A DNA stretch of 64,000 nt, taken from positions 1,064,501 through 1,128,500 of the forward strand of contig LR746269.1 of assembly GCA_902729315.2 (NCBI GenBank), given 5' to 3'. Under the pieces are notes generated by a model, which was given only the letters and a program-made list of their open reading frames with translations, was not told the origin of the DNA and did not search any database. Below are positions 47,938 through 60,577 of the stretch, in pieces (the first letter of the stretch is position 1; each line of letters starts with the position of its first letter). This DNA is from Spirodela intermedia (taxonomy: Eukaryota > Streptophyta > Magnoliopsida > Alismatales > Araceae). The translations under genes and the position numbers were made by a program.

Positions 47938-48430
47938 GCTGGCTCTTGGCCGGAGTTCAGTGGTGGGCCGGACTTAGCTTGCTTAAGGATGTCCGGGTCT
48001 TCGGGTTTGACCTTACAGTGTGAGATATTTTATTGTCCCTGTTCAAATTATATAGACGACAGCTGGCATTGGAGTCAATAGGGCTGCGACGCCGGTCGAG
48101 AACCAACGAACGGGTCGGCCCGGCCGTGGCCCATCCCGGTCCGGGCCTGGTTTTTATACGACGGGCCCAGCCCGGATTCTTGACGCGAGCTCTAGGCTGG
48201 ATCTCGAATAATTATTATCGGGCCCGCCAGTAATTGGGCCCGGCCCGGGCCTATATTATATACGGCCTATTTTGAAACTTGGACCGGAAAATTCGGGCCG
48301 AGTCCGTGGGAAGAGTTCAGTCCCATTAAGAGGACACGTGGCTTGGGCAGATGTCGACATCTCTTCTTTGGGCAGCAATCCTCTAAAAACGTGGAACCTA
48401 GAGAGAGAGAGAGAGAGAGAGGGAGAGAAG
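47938..48430 (+). promoter_or_regulatory. Upstream region and 5' UTR of the peroxiredoxin gene
   Basis: 48090-48250 is packed with GGGCC/GGCCC motifs, reminiscent of Site II (TGGGCC/T) elements but much denser. A TATATTATATA box lies at 48252-48262, about 170 bases before the ATG. The 5' UTR ends with a (GA)n tract at 48399-48428, directly against the start codon. The first part is probably the nicotinamidase-like gene's 3' UTR. Confidence 0.6.
48399..48428 (+). repeat. (GA)n tract abutting a start codon
   Basis: A purine-only GA repeat ending AGGGAGAGAAG directly before the peroxiredoxin ATG at 48431. It lies in the transcribed leader if the upstream TATA box is used. Confidence 0.9.
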
Positions 48431-50534
48431 ATGGCACCGATTGCAGTCGGCGATACGATCCCGGAGGGCACTCTTGCGTGGTTTGATGAGGAGGACGAGC
48501 TCAAGCAGCTCGCCATCCACTCCCTTGCCGCCGGCAAGAAGATCGTGCTCTTTGGTGTCCCCGGCGCGTTCACCCCAACCTGCAGGTAATCGACCTCCCC
48601 CCAAACCCCCTCCAGCAGCGGCGGGATTTGGTTTCCCTGATCTCGACTCTGCTGCTAAGTTATTGATCCCGCATATCGTCGGTGCGGAGGGACCAAATGT
48701 AACTTCTCTGTGAGGAAACTAACCTGTGGATCTCCATGGGCAGCATGAAGCATGTGCCTGGGTTCATCGAGAGTGCTGATGAGCTGAAGTCCAAGGGAGT
48801 GGATGAGATCCTGTGCATTAGCGGTACACTTTTGTAGTTTTTCTCATGTTTTTTTTTTTAATTTAGTTTGTGCCTGTCTCATTAGATCCAAGTTGTCCCA
48901 ATTTTATGATAGGTTATGGATCGGTCGAGCTAGTTCCATGTGAATCAACCTGTTACTCCCTCCTTCATGCGTAACATGGCTCAGTAGGTCTGATCAGACA
49001 TTCCTTTGCGTGTTAGTAGTTATTACGCTGTAGTACTTGAAAGGAATTCAGGGAGAAAAGAAATATTAAAGCGTTTTAGGGATCGGGTAGTAGGCTAGTG
49101 AGGAGTCGACTTCATCAGACACTCTACCTGAGAACCACCTCGAGTCTTTCCGTGCTCTGGGAATTTCCTTTTCTTCCTGTTCTGGGAAATGGTTTTTGGA
49201 CGTCATATGGAAGAACCGGAACCAAGTTAGGTACGTTCTCTGGTTCTCAAGATTCCATCCATCGCTTTTGTTTGGTAAATCCTTAAGAACATGGTGTTGC
49301 CCCGGCAGTGCAGTCGGGTAGACGAAAGAAACCAAAAGGTTTCTATAGTTGGAGATAGTTGGGAAGAAAAACGGTGATTCGTGATCACAGTTGATCCACA
49401 TAGGAAGAAAAGACTGTATCCATATGTCAAAACAGCCTAGAAAAGCTGAAACAATGGTTAAAAGAATATACCTAGATCCTGAGTTTTTTATTTGTTCTAC
49501 TCTCTTCCACATCATTGTCTTGTTATCTTACTTAATCCTTTCATAATTCGGGATTATGATCAAAGAAGTCTTCTACGTTGGTCCTTTAATCTGATCTCAA
49601 TGGTGAGCAGCCCACCTAGCATCGTCCGTTATTATCCTAAGGTTTTTAGGCATTATTCAATCTCAAGATGTGGCATCCCATGGCTTGAATCTTTTCTGGA
49701 ACGCATCATTGGAATCCGCTGTAAAGATGAAAGCGGGCACCTGAGACGTTGACCTTCCTCCCAGTCTAGAGAGGGTGAGAACCCCATTACCCTTGTCAAC
49801 TTACAGCAATAAGTAGCTCTTGCATCCGTTGTTGTGTACCAATTCGATGAAACACTCTCTGGTTAGTTGCCGAAGAACATTCATTCAACCAAACTTGCTA
49901 TCGTCTAGTATTGCCTCATCCACAGACACTGTACTCATCGAACATTTCCCCACGTATTTTTGCCCAGATTGCTATTTGCGCCTGTTCTTCCCCAGGTTAA
50001 TATTTTTCAATCCTACTCCCCTCCATTTTAAGACATCAACACAGCTAACCTGCAACCCTTCTGTTTCTACCATGAGGTGCTCTCAACTGGGCTCCTAGCT
50101 TCCAGCACAGAGACCCCACCAAAGCCTTGTCAACGCTTGCTATGTCGGATTATTTTTTTATAATAATTTACAAAATATGCCTGTTTAATAACATTTGCAA
50201 ATAAAGTGGGTTGTTCGTGTAAATTAAGATGCATACTGATCTCCATCAATCTTCTTACGATCATTTTATTTTGATTGAAGTCAACGACCCCTTCGTGATG
50301 AAGGCTTGGGCTAAGAGCTACCCAGAGAACAAGGTGGTGAAGTTCCTAGCTGACGGCTCGGGCACCTACACCCACGCCCTCGGCCTGGAGCTGGACCTAT
50401 CGGACAAGGGGCTCGGGACCCGGTCCAGGAGGTTCGCCCTCCTGGTGGACGACCTCAAGGTCAAAGTTGCCAACGTGGAAGAGGGCGGCCAGTTCACCGT
50501 CTCCGGAGCCGAAGAGATCCTCAAGGCCCTCTGA
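48431..50534 (+). CDS. PRXIIB: Type II peroxiredoxin (PRXIIB-like, cytosolic)
   Basis: Thiol peroxidase reducing H2O2 and organic peroxides with glutaredoxin or thioredoxin. Exons: 48431-48585, 48744-48823, 50281-50534. They sum to 489 bases (162 residues plus stop), the length of cytosolic plant [26 protein letters not shown] lacks a targeting peptide. The peroxidatic Cys lies in [12 protein letters not shown], with the first splice inside the following Ser codon. The resolving Cys lies in [19 protein letters not shown]. The rest reads [32 protein letters not shown], then [12 protein letters not shown] at the end. The second intron (1457 bases) is long for so small a gene. It faces AAE13 tail to tail across 414 bases. 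Confidence 0.95.
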
Positions 50535-50948
50535 AATATGCCTGCTTTCCGGGTACGAGGACCTGCTGGTAGACTCCGTTAACGGATGCTTTGAATAACG
50601 AATGCCGTCAGTCTAGCTAGATACTATCTATCTACTTCTGTGTGTCTCTGCGTGTCTGCATGTCTGTGTGTGGAAATAACGATTCAGAGAGAGTGAGAGA
50701 GAGAGAGAGAAGGAGAGAGAGAGAGAGAGAGAGAGAAAGGGCACTGGGCCGGGCCTACTTTATTTAATGGGCTGACTTTTTGGGGCAATAGGTCAGCTCA
50801 TAAACCGCCCATTGGTCAATGAAAGACCCAAAGTTGAGGTCAACCCAGAGGTCAAAGGTTCATCCGGTAAATGCATAAAACAGCAAAAAAAGGTTGAATA
50901 ATTCATTGTCACCGACGTGGAACATCGTTCACAACAGTGCCTTGCGCT
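50535..50948. other. Short convergent intergenic region
   Basis: The 3' ends of the peroxiredoxin gene (+) and AAE13 (-) meet here. It contains TCTGTGTGTCTCTGCGTGTCTG-type repeats (50636-50672) and a GA tract (50689-50737). No gene. Confidence 0.7.
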
Positions 50949-52123
50949 TTACTCCAGCAACCTCTTCAATTCCTTCTTGTTCACCTGGAGCGAAGCTAGG
51001 AATCAGAATGATACACGGAATGCATTCCCATCTGAAAAAGATCCGATTTTTTAAAAAAATAGAGGGAAACACAGAGGCCACCTTTCCCATTGCGTTTCGG
51101 GGAAGAGAATTCCACAGAAAGAGTCTCGTGGGAATCTGAAAAAGAAGAGGAATCCATTAGATTGCATCACATGGGTCAAGCCGGGCTGGCGAAGAGCCCA
51201 TCTTGGCTCATTTCCCTGTCTTGGGCCTCAAAATGAAGCCCAGAAGGAAACAGACTCCGGCCCGACAACCCTGCCCGTTGACATTTTTTAGTATCATACG
51301 GCTCAAGGCAAAGATGTGTCAGAAAGCAGACAAAAAATGTAGCAGTAGTGAGGAAAGAGAAAGGTCAACTGAGGAGATTCCTAGTACAAAAAGAAAAGAA
51401 GCTAACTTTGATGTACCAAACACAGAATGGGAGCCCACCTGAGCTGGAAATATGAGAGAGAGAGAGAGAGAGAGACCTTGTATGGAGCAAGCTTATCCTT
51501 GGACCAAATCCGTAGCTCTTCCAGGGTCAGAGCTGGCTTGGACTCGGCCGCGTCCCTAGCACTTGCCACAGGAACAATGACAGCGCTAACTGCTTCTCCG
51601 TAGTCCTCGTCAGGCAGACCCATGACAGAGCACTCTGACACAGCTGGATGCTGTCCAAGACAAATTAAATCCTTTTAAGAGTTGAAAGCATAGGGGACGG
51701 CGGGGTGGCTGGGGAGACCGCTTGGTGGTCAACCCAAATTAAATAGCATGTTTTATGCTATTTAAAGCATAAAACATGGAAGCTTATAACATTATGACCT
51801 CCAAGATTATTGACTCGATTTCCAGAGCTGACAACTTATAACCGCCGACTTTCATTATATCAGCGCTGCTGCCTGCAGAAGCAAGTGACTTCAGACTTCC
51901 AGATTGATGGGAAAACAGAAACTACAGCAGAGAAGTTTGACATCATTAATGGAGTCAGCTTCCATTTTCTGCATAAATAATAATAATAATAATAATGGAT
52001 TATGCACATATTATACTGCATTTGATGTCATCATATTCCTACTTGTGATGGAATTAGCAGTGAAAATTAACAGCCTCTGCGCCAAAAAGTTTACCTAATA
52101 TAATTAGATAACACATAAACAGT

Positions 52124-52181
<58 letters not shown>

Positions 52182-55100
52182 CTCCCTTACGTCCCAAGAT
52201 GACGTAGTACCCATCCTCGTCCACTCTGACAGTGTCTCCAGTCTTGAAAAAGCCATTGTCATCAAAGGATTCCTTCGTAACCTTATAAGGTCAACATGAA
52301 TAACAATTACGAGGAGGTATAAAAGATGCTATAATATTTCAAAAAAATCCACTTTATTTAAAAAAAACCGATCTAGAGTACTTGTGAGGGTTGAATTGCA
52401 AATAATTATGAGCGTAAAAAAGGTTTAAGGAAATGAGCATCTTAAGGGACATGCGTGGGGTAATAAAAAATACCTCAGGCTGTTTCCAGTATTCCTTGAA
52501 CAATGAAGGACTTTTAACGCAAAGTTCGCCCACGTCAGGCGAGTTGACTTCATTACCATCTTCAGAAATAATTTTGACCTGCCCATCAGTTAACGAGAAA
52601 AGATTATCTCTGCCACATTCTTGCAATAATCAATTCAGATGAAGCAGTTATTTATTATATAATAAATATATATATATATGCTCCCAACAACAGATAATGA
52701 ATAATGTACTGACTATAAGTTGTAACTATCCATCACTAAGCAACATAAACGCCAAAGATCATACATTTAGTAAAAGAAACATCAATAGAATGTCAAAGGC
52801 GTTGACCATGTCAATCCATGTTCTTTCTCCAGTACCTTCTCCAGCTAACATTATAACGATAGCAAGGCACATGTATTTATATAAAGATATAATATTGAGC
52901 GAAACATCAAACTCCAAATAATAGACCAAAGTCACAATTAAAGATCGAAAGTCCCAGAGAATCAAAAGAGCATAGGCATGGGCATAGCTGTCAATTCATC
53001 ACGTTCATAACAGTAGAGACACTGATTTTCCCTATTGGTAAGGTGTGATGGATCACTAATCCGTGGCCATCAATGTGAATATACTAATGCATAAAAGATA
53101 AAACATTACATAATTTGCATTATGGAATGAATGGCACACCTGCATTGTACATGCCCAACCAAATAAGCAGTGAATAAACTGAGGTTAATTTATTAAAAAT
53201 GACATACCTGAACACGAGGGAGGGGTTTTCCGACAGTGCCTCCCTTTCTTACACCATGCAAAGGATTAGCTAATGCCATGACAAACTGTCAAGAGAAATT
53301 CGCTGGTTAGCAGTGCAAAATCTACCATTAATGAAGATGTATGAATAGAAGTTGCTGCTTCAAAAAAAATGAGAGCTTAAGCTAGAAAGGGCGTAACCCA
53401 CCTCAGTCATGCCATAGCGTTCCAAGAGGCAGTGGCCTGTTATACTTTCCCATTGTTTCATGAGAGGATAGGGAAGTGCAGATGAGCCACACATCTGAGG
53501 AAATGGCCATATGCCTCAATTATTTCCAAGAAAATTAATAAATAAACAAACTCAATCCTGCATGGCAATTCCACTGAACGTGGTCTAAAGTTTCGTTTAC
53601 TGTTAATTTGAGATATAACCTTTTTCTATAGTTTATTCATATTCCTCGATGATAAGAAACGTATCCAAAAAAAAAAAAACCAACCAGCTTAAAGCAAACA
53701 ATAGCCCATCAAGAAAATAAAAAAAAAGAAAGTTTATTCAATATATTGCCTAGCATAACCCTTCTCCTCGCAGAATAAAACCTCTTCAGCTACGCAATTG
53801 TCGAAAAATATTGACTTTGGCTTCAACGAAATCACCCAGGAAACTAATGGACAGGAGTTCGCAAGAAAAGTTTATTTGAAATCATAACCACAGAGAGCAT
53901 AGGACCTTCATTCGATGATTTTTCAAAAAAAATGGATGAATTTGTAAAGGATAGTATATTTCCAACTAGGTTTTTCTATCCATATTAATGGAGAGCATGA
54001 TGAATTTTATAAAATTTTGACCGGTCTGAGACAAGAAGCTCAATAGTCATCTCTTCTATTTTGAATGGTGTCATGAAATTTCACTTCAGCTGGAAAAGGT
54101 AGTTGCAGCCCAGTTTAACGGAGGCTTTGAAATAAGCAAAAATAAAGTGAAGTTCAGTAACCAACGGTAGACTGAGAAGACGATATTATGGTCAGAGGAT
54201 GCACATAATTTTCTTCATTCAAGATGGTTTGACATGGTTTTAGAGACGACGACTGAATCCAACGTTGTAAAACGACAAATAGAAAGATACCTCGGTCTTC
54301 CATCACCTGAATCAATAGTAGAGTAAATAAAATAACGAACCAAACCAACAGCAGAAAATTATCCATTTTTGCTGAATCGAAGAAGAGGTTTACCTCAGTT
54401 TTGCCAAATGGAAAGGTCCAAAAGATTAACTTGACGTTTAATGCTCTCATCATAATGATATAGAGTTAAGAAAAGCTAGTTTTCACATAGGAGAAAAATG
54501 ATACATGCCATTTACCATGAGACGCAGCTGCCTCGCAGCATATGCAGAAGCTGATTGCAGTTCTGGTTCCATGGCTTCATAGCCTTGTACAAGCCTTGTA
54601 TACATTGTTGGGACCTAAAATAGTAAGTCCCCCTCCATCAGCAACAATAGTATACAATAAACTTAACCATTAAGTAGCGAAGGATGGAATATGGAAGCTT
54701 GAAGGGCCATCTCTACGGTATGCAAAAATCATAGAACTACTCGTAGAAGGAAAGGAGACCAACACAAGTAACCTCAGCCTCACAGGAAATAAGAACTCTG
54801 TAGATCCACTGGTTTCATTAAATTGAGACAAGACTTTCTGAAATGCCTTGCCTCAACTGCAAGTAAGAAGGACAACGAAGGAAACCTTACCCATGAGGTA
54901 TATATATATATTATTTTTATTATTATTATTTTTGGAGCCTTCCAAAAAAGGAAACAGTGATATCAGCATGTTCCCCATGAAATCAAGTGGATCATCAGAC
55001 CTCATCTGGTGGCCACACTTCAGGAAACCTTATCTCATTGGACGCTGCTTTGTGTTTTTCTGAAAAGCATTATACACCCGACCCAATATATTTCCATTTT

Positions 55101-58100
55101 TATACACCTTTCCTATAAGTAACATGGCAGATAACCAATTTATGACAGTAAAGTATGAATCTTGAAGATAATTCTAAAATCGTACGGGTCACATCATCTC
55201 AAAAGGGAAATTCAACATTGTGAGGAGAACACATTGGTCTGTGATGGGATCGCTTACCCCAGTGAAAACAGTGACAGCGTTATCAACTTTAGAACCATCT
55301 TTGGGGTAAGATTCACGCCATCTTTCCCAGATTCCACGAACGCTAAATTTGTTCATAAACTCAACCTAGAAACTCAAGGAGTAAAAAACCTTCTCAACAA
55401 CAAATAACAGAAAGCTTGTTTTGAATGGATAGCTTCTGACAAGATTATTACCACAGAGCCAGCATAAAGAGGTGCAAGTAGGGCATTGAAAAGACCATGC
55501 ACATGTGAGGTGGGGGTTAAGGACTGTGCACAATAAACCTCAGCCTTCAGAAAAAATGAAACAGAAATAATCTGTCATTTCATATTCAGAAATAAAGATC
55601 ACAAAAAATCGTTTCATTTCTTGGATATGATGCAAAGGAAGGCAGTGCAGGAACTGATCAGCAGATGAATATTCCCATGCTTCTGTCAGAATTTCGACCT
55701 GCAATCGGGCCAGAAGAGTATTTATTATACACCAAAACATCCCGTAAAGATCGCTACCCAAAAAAGATGAAACTACATCCACAGGTTATTCGTGATCAAA
55801 ATTGTCAAGCGGAAAACATAGATAATTTGCAATATACTTTTCAAGAAGCAACAAAGTTTAAAGAGAAAAAAAAATACTGCCCTAAGGTGTGTCATGCTCA
55901 TCCGTTCTTGAAGAAAAAAATAAAATAGCATAAGATATAATTAGATAAATAATGTGCCGTAGAACGGCCCGTTTTATGTTTAGAGTGTAAATGATTTGAA
56001 AAAAATCTTCACCTGAGCAGTTATGCCTGCGTGAGTGTGGACCACCCCTTTGGGTTTGCCAGTTGTACCACTCGTGTAGACAATCAGTGCATTGCCATCT
56101 CCTGCATGACCAAATAATTGATTGAGTGTGCCTCAGTCTACTGAATGATAAAGAGTGAGGCCCCCCAGTGATCACCTTCAACTATACAACTTGAATCATC
56201 CATTTCTTTCCTCAGTGACCCCAGATCGGATGTCGTACTGTTCAGAACATCGGAGATAATAGAAAACCGAGCACCACATTTCACAGCAACACTCTTGAGG
56301 AGTTCTTGATGCTCTTCAGTGGACAAAACGACAGAGACATCCTAACAATGAAATAGTGTTAGAGTATCATATAAAACATTATCTGGCTTAAAACGGACTA
56401 AATAAATAAATAAATATTTGTACGCTATACACTTCAACTAATAACGTTCTCAAAACCATCAGTAGGGGTTAGTTACATAGGCAAGATCTCTTTCCGCATG
56501 GAGACAATCTATTAGTGCTACATTAAATTAAATAAATTCAAACTGTCTTCTTCCTAAGAAAGAATATGAAAGTGGACTTTAGACAAATAAAATTGAAACA
56601 TGTATGATTGAAGGTCCCCACTAGTTATTTAGAGGCACTAATGCCAATTTTGAAAAAAAATAAAAATTACCACATGCTCTAGGATTAAGATGAGGAGAAA
56701 ACGGAATATTACTGCACAGAATGTGGAGATTTATGCTGCATCAGGAATTCCTCTGATGATGATGATAAGTCAATAGAAAATAAAATATAGGAAAGAGGAA
56801 TTAACTCACTGAATCATTCATCACGTGTAGGAGCTCAGCCTCAGGATAGCTGACAGCAAGTGGCACAGCAACTCCCCCGCTGAGCCATGTGCCAAATATT
56901 CCAGCAACAAATTCAGCCGATGGTTTGGCAACAATTCCTATCCGAGCCCCCCGCAGACCTCTCCCTCCTTTGATCCCGTTCGTGGAGATTCCATTTGTGG
57001 CCCTAGTGCAGGGCTGCACCCACATCAAAGTATGTCAGAGGAGAGCTAGAGGGCTTCTTAAAAAGCGAAAACAGGATGAAATACTCGTCGAAAAAATAGT
57101 TTTATAATTAAAAAAAAACTTTTTTCTATCTTCTAATCTATGTCATCTGCATTTTCACATTTTCTCAATGTAACAGTCCTCTTGACAATAATGAAAATCC
57201 CCTCTGCAGGCCGAATGCCCATCATTTCGCCAAAGTCGTTCTTTATGAATGTACATCAGAATCAAATAAATTGCAGTAAGTAAGAACCCATATTACCCGG
57301 CTCAAGTCTTCATTGCATAGGATATCGGATATCTTCCAAAAAGAAGAGATGAGTTGAGCATAGCTGTAGCTCTTGTGCTGGTCTCTTATCACAACACTTT
57401 CTGGCTGGACAGAACATCGTTTGAGCACAGCCTTGACAACCTCCATGGACGAATCAGCTGGGGGCATGGCACCACCCGCTACAAAGGACAAGAAATACGT
57501 AGAAGGACACTCAGTCTTCACAGTCAGCCGAGAGAGCTACGCACACCCACCGTGGGTACCAATCGATCACAGAGTATAAAGGAAGATTTATAGACTACTT
57601 CTATACGAATCGAAAGACCTGGGCCACAGAAGATTACAAAATTTCTAGATATATGGTTGAGAAAATAGCAAAATCCTCTCCGGGGAGATCTCCAAAAGCC
57701 ACCTTTGTCTCCTGGGCGGCTAGCAGGAGATGTTGTCCCTTATTGACTAGTCCCCGATGCATTCGGAAGATAGTTGGGTACCTTTCCAGCTAGCAATTAT
57801 TCAAAAGTGGGAACTGTGGCAGATGGGACACAAAAGCCCCACGAGGGTAGGTGGGGTGGGTGATCGACGCAGAGCCCCACCCGAGGAAAGGACGTCTAGT
57901 GGTCATGGCGACGCAGTGTCCTGCGTCTCTACAAGAGTCCAGCCACGGAACTCTGTCCTCATCGCCGAAGTAAGCAAAGAAGAAGCAGACTCACCTGAGA
58001 GGGCCTTGGGAAATGGAAGACGAGAGAAGCGACGGATCCCCGGGAGGCGAACGGAGGAGCGGGAGAAGGCGGAGGGGAGGGGAGGGCAACAGAGGCACGA

Positions 58101-58175
58101 ACAAAGAAGGGGCCTCCCCCGTGGATCGAAATGAATTAGCCTGGTGAGGTAGTTGGGGACCGTAAATGCGCTCAT
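50949..58175 (-). CDS. AAE13: Malonyl-CoA synthetase (acyl-activating enzyme 13)
   Basis: Activates malonate to malonyl-CoA with ATP. Exons: 58175-57995, 57478-57297, 57013-56810, 56341-56176, 56101-56013, 55698-55629, 55504-55452, 55365-55258, 54614-54516, 53494-53402, 53285-53208, 52578-52474, 52281-52191, 51872-51799, 51650-51477, 51135-51082, 50984-50949. They sum to 1857 bases (618 residues plus stop). ANL motifs: [20 protein letters not shown] (P-loop); [111 protein letters not shown] (catalytic Lys region). It matches Arabidopsis At3g16170. Exon 1 encodes a likely organelle presequence. Methionines in exon 2 (57467, 57446) could start a shorter cytosolic form. Intron 6 looks like AT-AC. 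Confidence 0.95.
52123..52180. repeat. (GA)n tract beside an AAE13 splice donor
   Basis: About 57 bases of GA repeat with AAAG interruptions. In gene orientation it is a CT run starting some ten bases after the donor of the thirteenth exon. Confidence 0.9.
55505..55628 (-). other. Candidate U12-type AT-AC intron in AAE13
   Basis: The reading frame on either side requires ..CTTTGCATC | AT GTG CATGG.., giving the conserved LHHVHGL. No GT donor or AG acceptor is available at that junction. The intron instead begins ATATCCAA and ends TCAC. It contains TCCTTAAC, the consensus U12 branch site, about 12 bases before the end. An AG acceptor about 20 bases upstream (TGCACAG) would add residues and has no matching GT donor in phase. 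The length is 124 bases. Confidence 0.75.
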
Positions 58176-60024
58176 GGCGGCGCCGCATCAGCTCCCGATA
58201 GGTTCCACCATAAATCCCGGCCACGCCTACGACACCAACTCCTCTCCCAGTCTCCTCCTCCCCAGCCGCTGTCCCTGTGATCGAACTTTGGTGGAGAAGA
58301 CCGAGCCTTTCGCTCTGGGTCTCCTCCCCCTTCTCCCCCAAGTAGAATTAGGATGAACCCACTTCTACCCGCTTAAGGGTGAGACAAAGGAGCCGCCAGT
58401 GGTGAGAAAGACGAGGTCTTTAACCAACCTGAATCCCATGCAGGCTCACGAGGCTCGGCCCCCGTCCACCGTCGTCCCCATTATCTCCCTCCTGCCTGCT
58501 GGTCATGCAAGGGCTGTCACTGCCAGCTTAATCCTATTCCTCTTCAATGCCAAGGTCGTCGCTGATCTCCAGAATCTTTCCAATTATGGGTATTTTCTGA
58601 AACACACGAGAATACTAAAAAAAAAAAACCCAGAATCCCGGCCTCACTTTTGTTGATAAAAATATAAACCTCGAAGCATTCAAAAAATAAGAGGATCGAA
58701 TTTCATTGGCAGTGATCCTCGCCCCAACTTCATGGAGTATACTTAGTCAGGATTTTGTGTCCATTAATGCATTGGCTATTTTTTCTAAACCCATGTAAAA
58801 AAATGCCGAATTGGGAAAAAACCCAGTCTTTAGTCAAAACGGAAGTACTATAAATTAATTGGTCAGCTGTTGTCATCAATGTCCAAGGTCTTTATAATTA
58901 TGGATCTTAAAAAATGATAATATTATGAAAAATATTTACCCCACGTGAGGGACTTTACTTCTTTTAATAAAATATTACCCCCAAGTCATTAAATAAACCA
59001 AGAGATCAGACTTTATCGCCACTTATCTACCACCAAAGGATGAACAAAACCCTGAAAAGCCCTTAATTAGTAGGGTTTCATGAGGGTAAAGTGGTCCTAA
59101 GTTTGAGAACAAATAAGAATATTAGGGTTTTCTTGAATCAATAAGGATTGACTTTTTCTAGTAAGTCATAAGAGGAGAGGCAATAGACCTCATTTTTTAT
59201 TATTTAAAAGCTTGGTTTGTTACATAATCTTCTCAGGAGGTCATCCATCCTAGTACTACTATTCAGGAGTTGTTGCCACATGGCACTTTAATAGAGCAGA
59301 TGCCACACGACACTTTGATGAAGCTGGTGCCACATGGCACAACCATCTCCACAAATGTATGCTAGATCCCCTTGGGATATATTTATTCCTTGGAGTCTAT
59401 TTCTCTATTGTTTCATATTTTTCTCTATTATTTATTCTGAAAAAGAGAGTTTTACTAGTGGGATCATATCAATTTCACCTTAGTTAATACACCCAAGAGG
59501 GAGAGGTTATTTAGTCTAACCCCCCTATAAAAAATATCAAATTTTAAAACAATATTGTCTTTTGTTATATTTAATAATAAAATGTCAGAAAAAAATTTGG
59601 CATAGCCCTCACCAAACAATAAAGAAGGGGTCGAGCCAGGAAGGAGGGAATGGATGAGATATAAACAAATCGTCGGAGTTCAGGGCTTTGATTGTTATGA
59701 AGGGTATAAATGTCATTTCAATTGCTGCGGCGAGAAAGGCTTTGACTGAAGGTTTTGAGACCTACCGGCAAAAGTGTAAGGCTGTTTGTTCATAGGGGTC
59801 TTAAAATTAAATATCGTTAAACAAACAGGGAAGTTTTTTGGACTGATTCTTAATATTCCCAATGGGCTCGGCCCATATCTTGTGCGAAGGAGAGAGAGCG
59901 GGGATTGGGCTTTTTTGGGCTCTGTATGGGCCCATTCCTGACCCAGTCGGGCAGGTCTAAAAACCCTCCTTTTTACTTTTATACCGAATCTGGAAAAACT
60001 ATAGAACTATTGCCGCCAAGGGAT

Positions 60025-60028
<4 letters not shown>

Positions 60029-60093
<65 letters not shown>
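60029..60093. repeat. (GA)n microsatellite
   Basis: Uninterrupted GA dinucleotide of about 65 bases. Confidence 0.95.
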
Positions 60094-60096
<3 letters not shown>

Positions 60097-60571
60097 TCAA
60101 AACCGATCTCTCTCTCCGTTTACCTGTCTAATTTTCAGATATGTCAACGGGGAAAATTATGCAAGAGAAAAAGCGGGCTTTTAAATCATGTAGAACTCGA
60201 CGGTATAATCGCTCGAATTTTCCTAACAGAGTCGCATTGATAGAAGCAGAAGCTTCTGAAAATTAGAATCATACAAGACGTTAGCGGCGACGTTGACTTC
60301 CGAAGGAGATGATCATTCACATGTTGGTCAGCTGAATTGAATGTAACCAGATGATACGAGCATTTATATCCTCATCCCGTGCTTCTGTCCTTCCGCCCTC
60401 TCTGGAGGAAGCTGCGGGAGAAGCGGAGGACGGCGGCGGTGGAGAGTCCGGACGATGGTGCTCTCGAGCCTCGCGTGGGCCCCGCCGGCCAGCTGCCGGC
60501 AGCATGAGTCCCACGTGCCAAAGCCGCCGGCGCAGCTCCACCGCGGCGGCTGCTCTCCTAGGAGCTTGAGC

Positions 60572-60577
60572 TATAAA
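60572..60577 (+). promoter_or_regulatory. TATA box of the second hydrolase gene
   Basis: TATAAA in the context GAGCTATAAATCTTCC. Transcription would be expected to begin 25-35 bases downstream, around 60600. That leaves a leader of roughly 25 bases before ATG 60629 and argues against the in-frame ATG at 60455. Confidence 0.5.
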
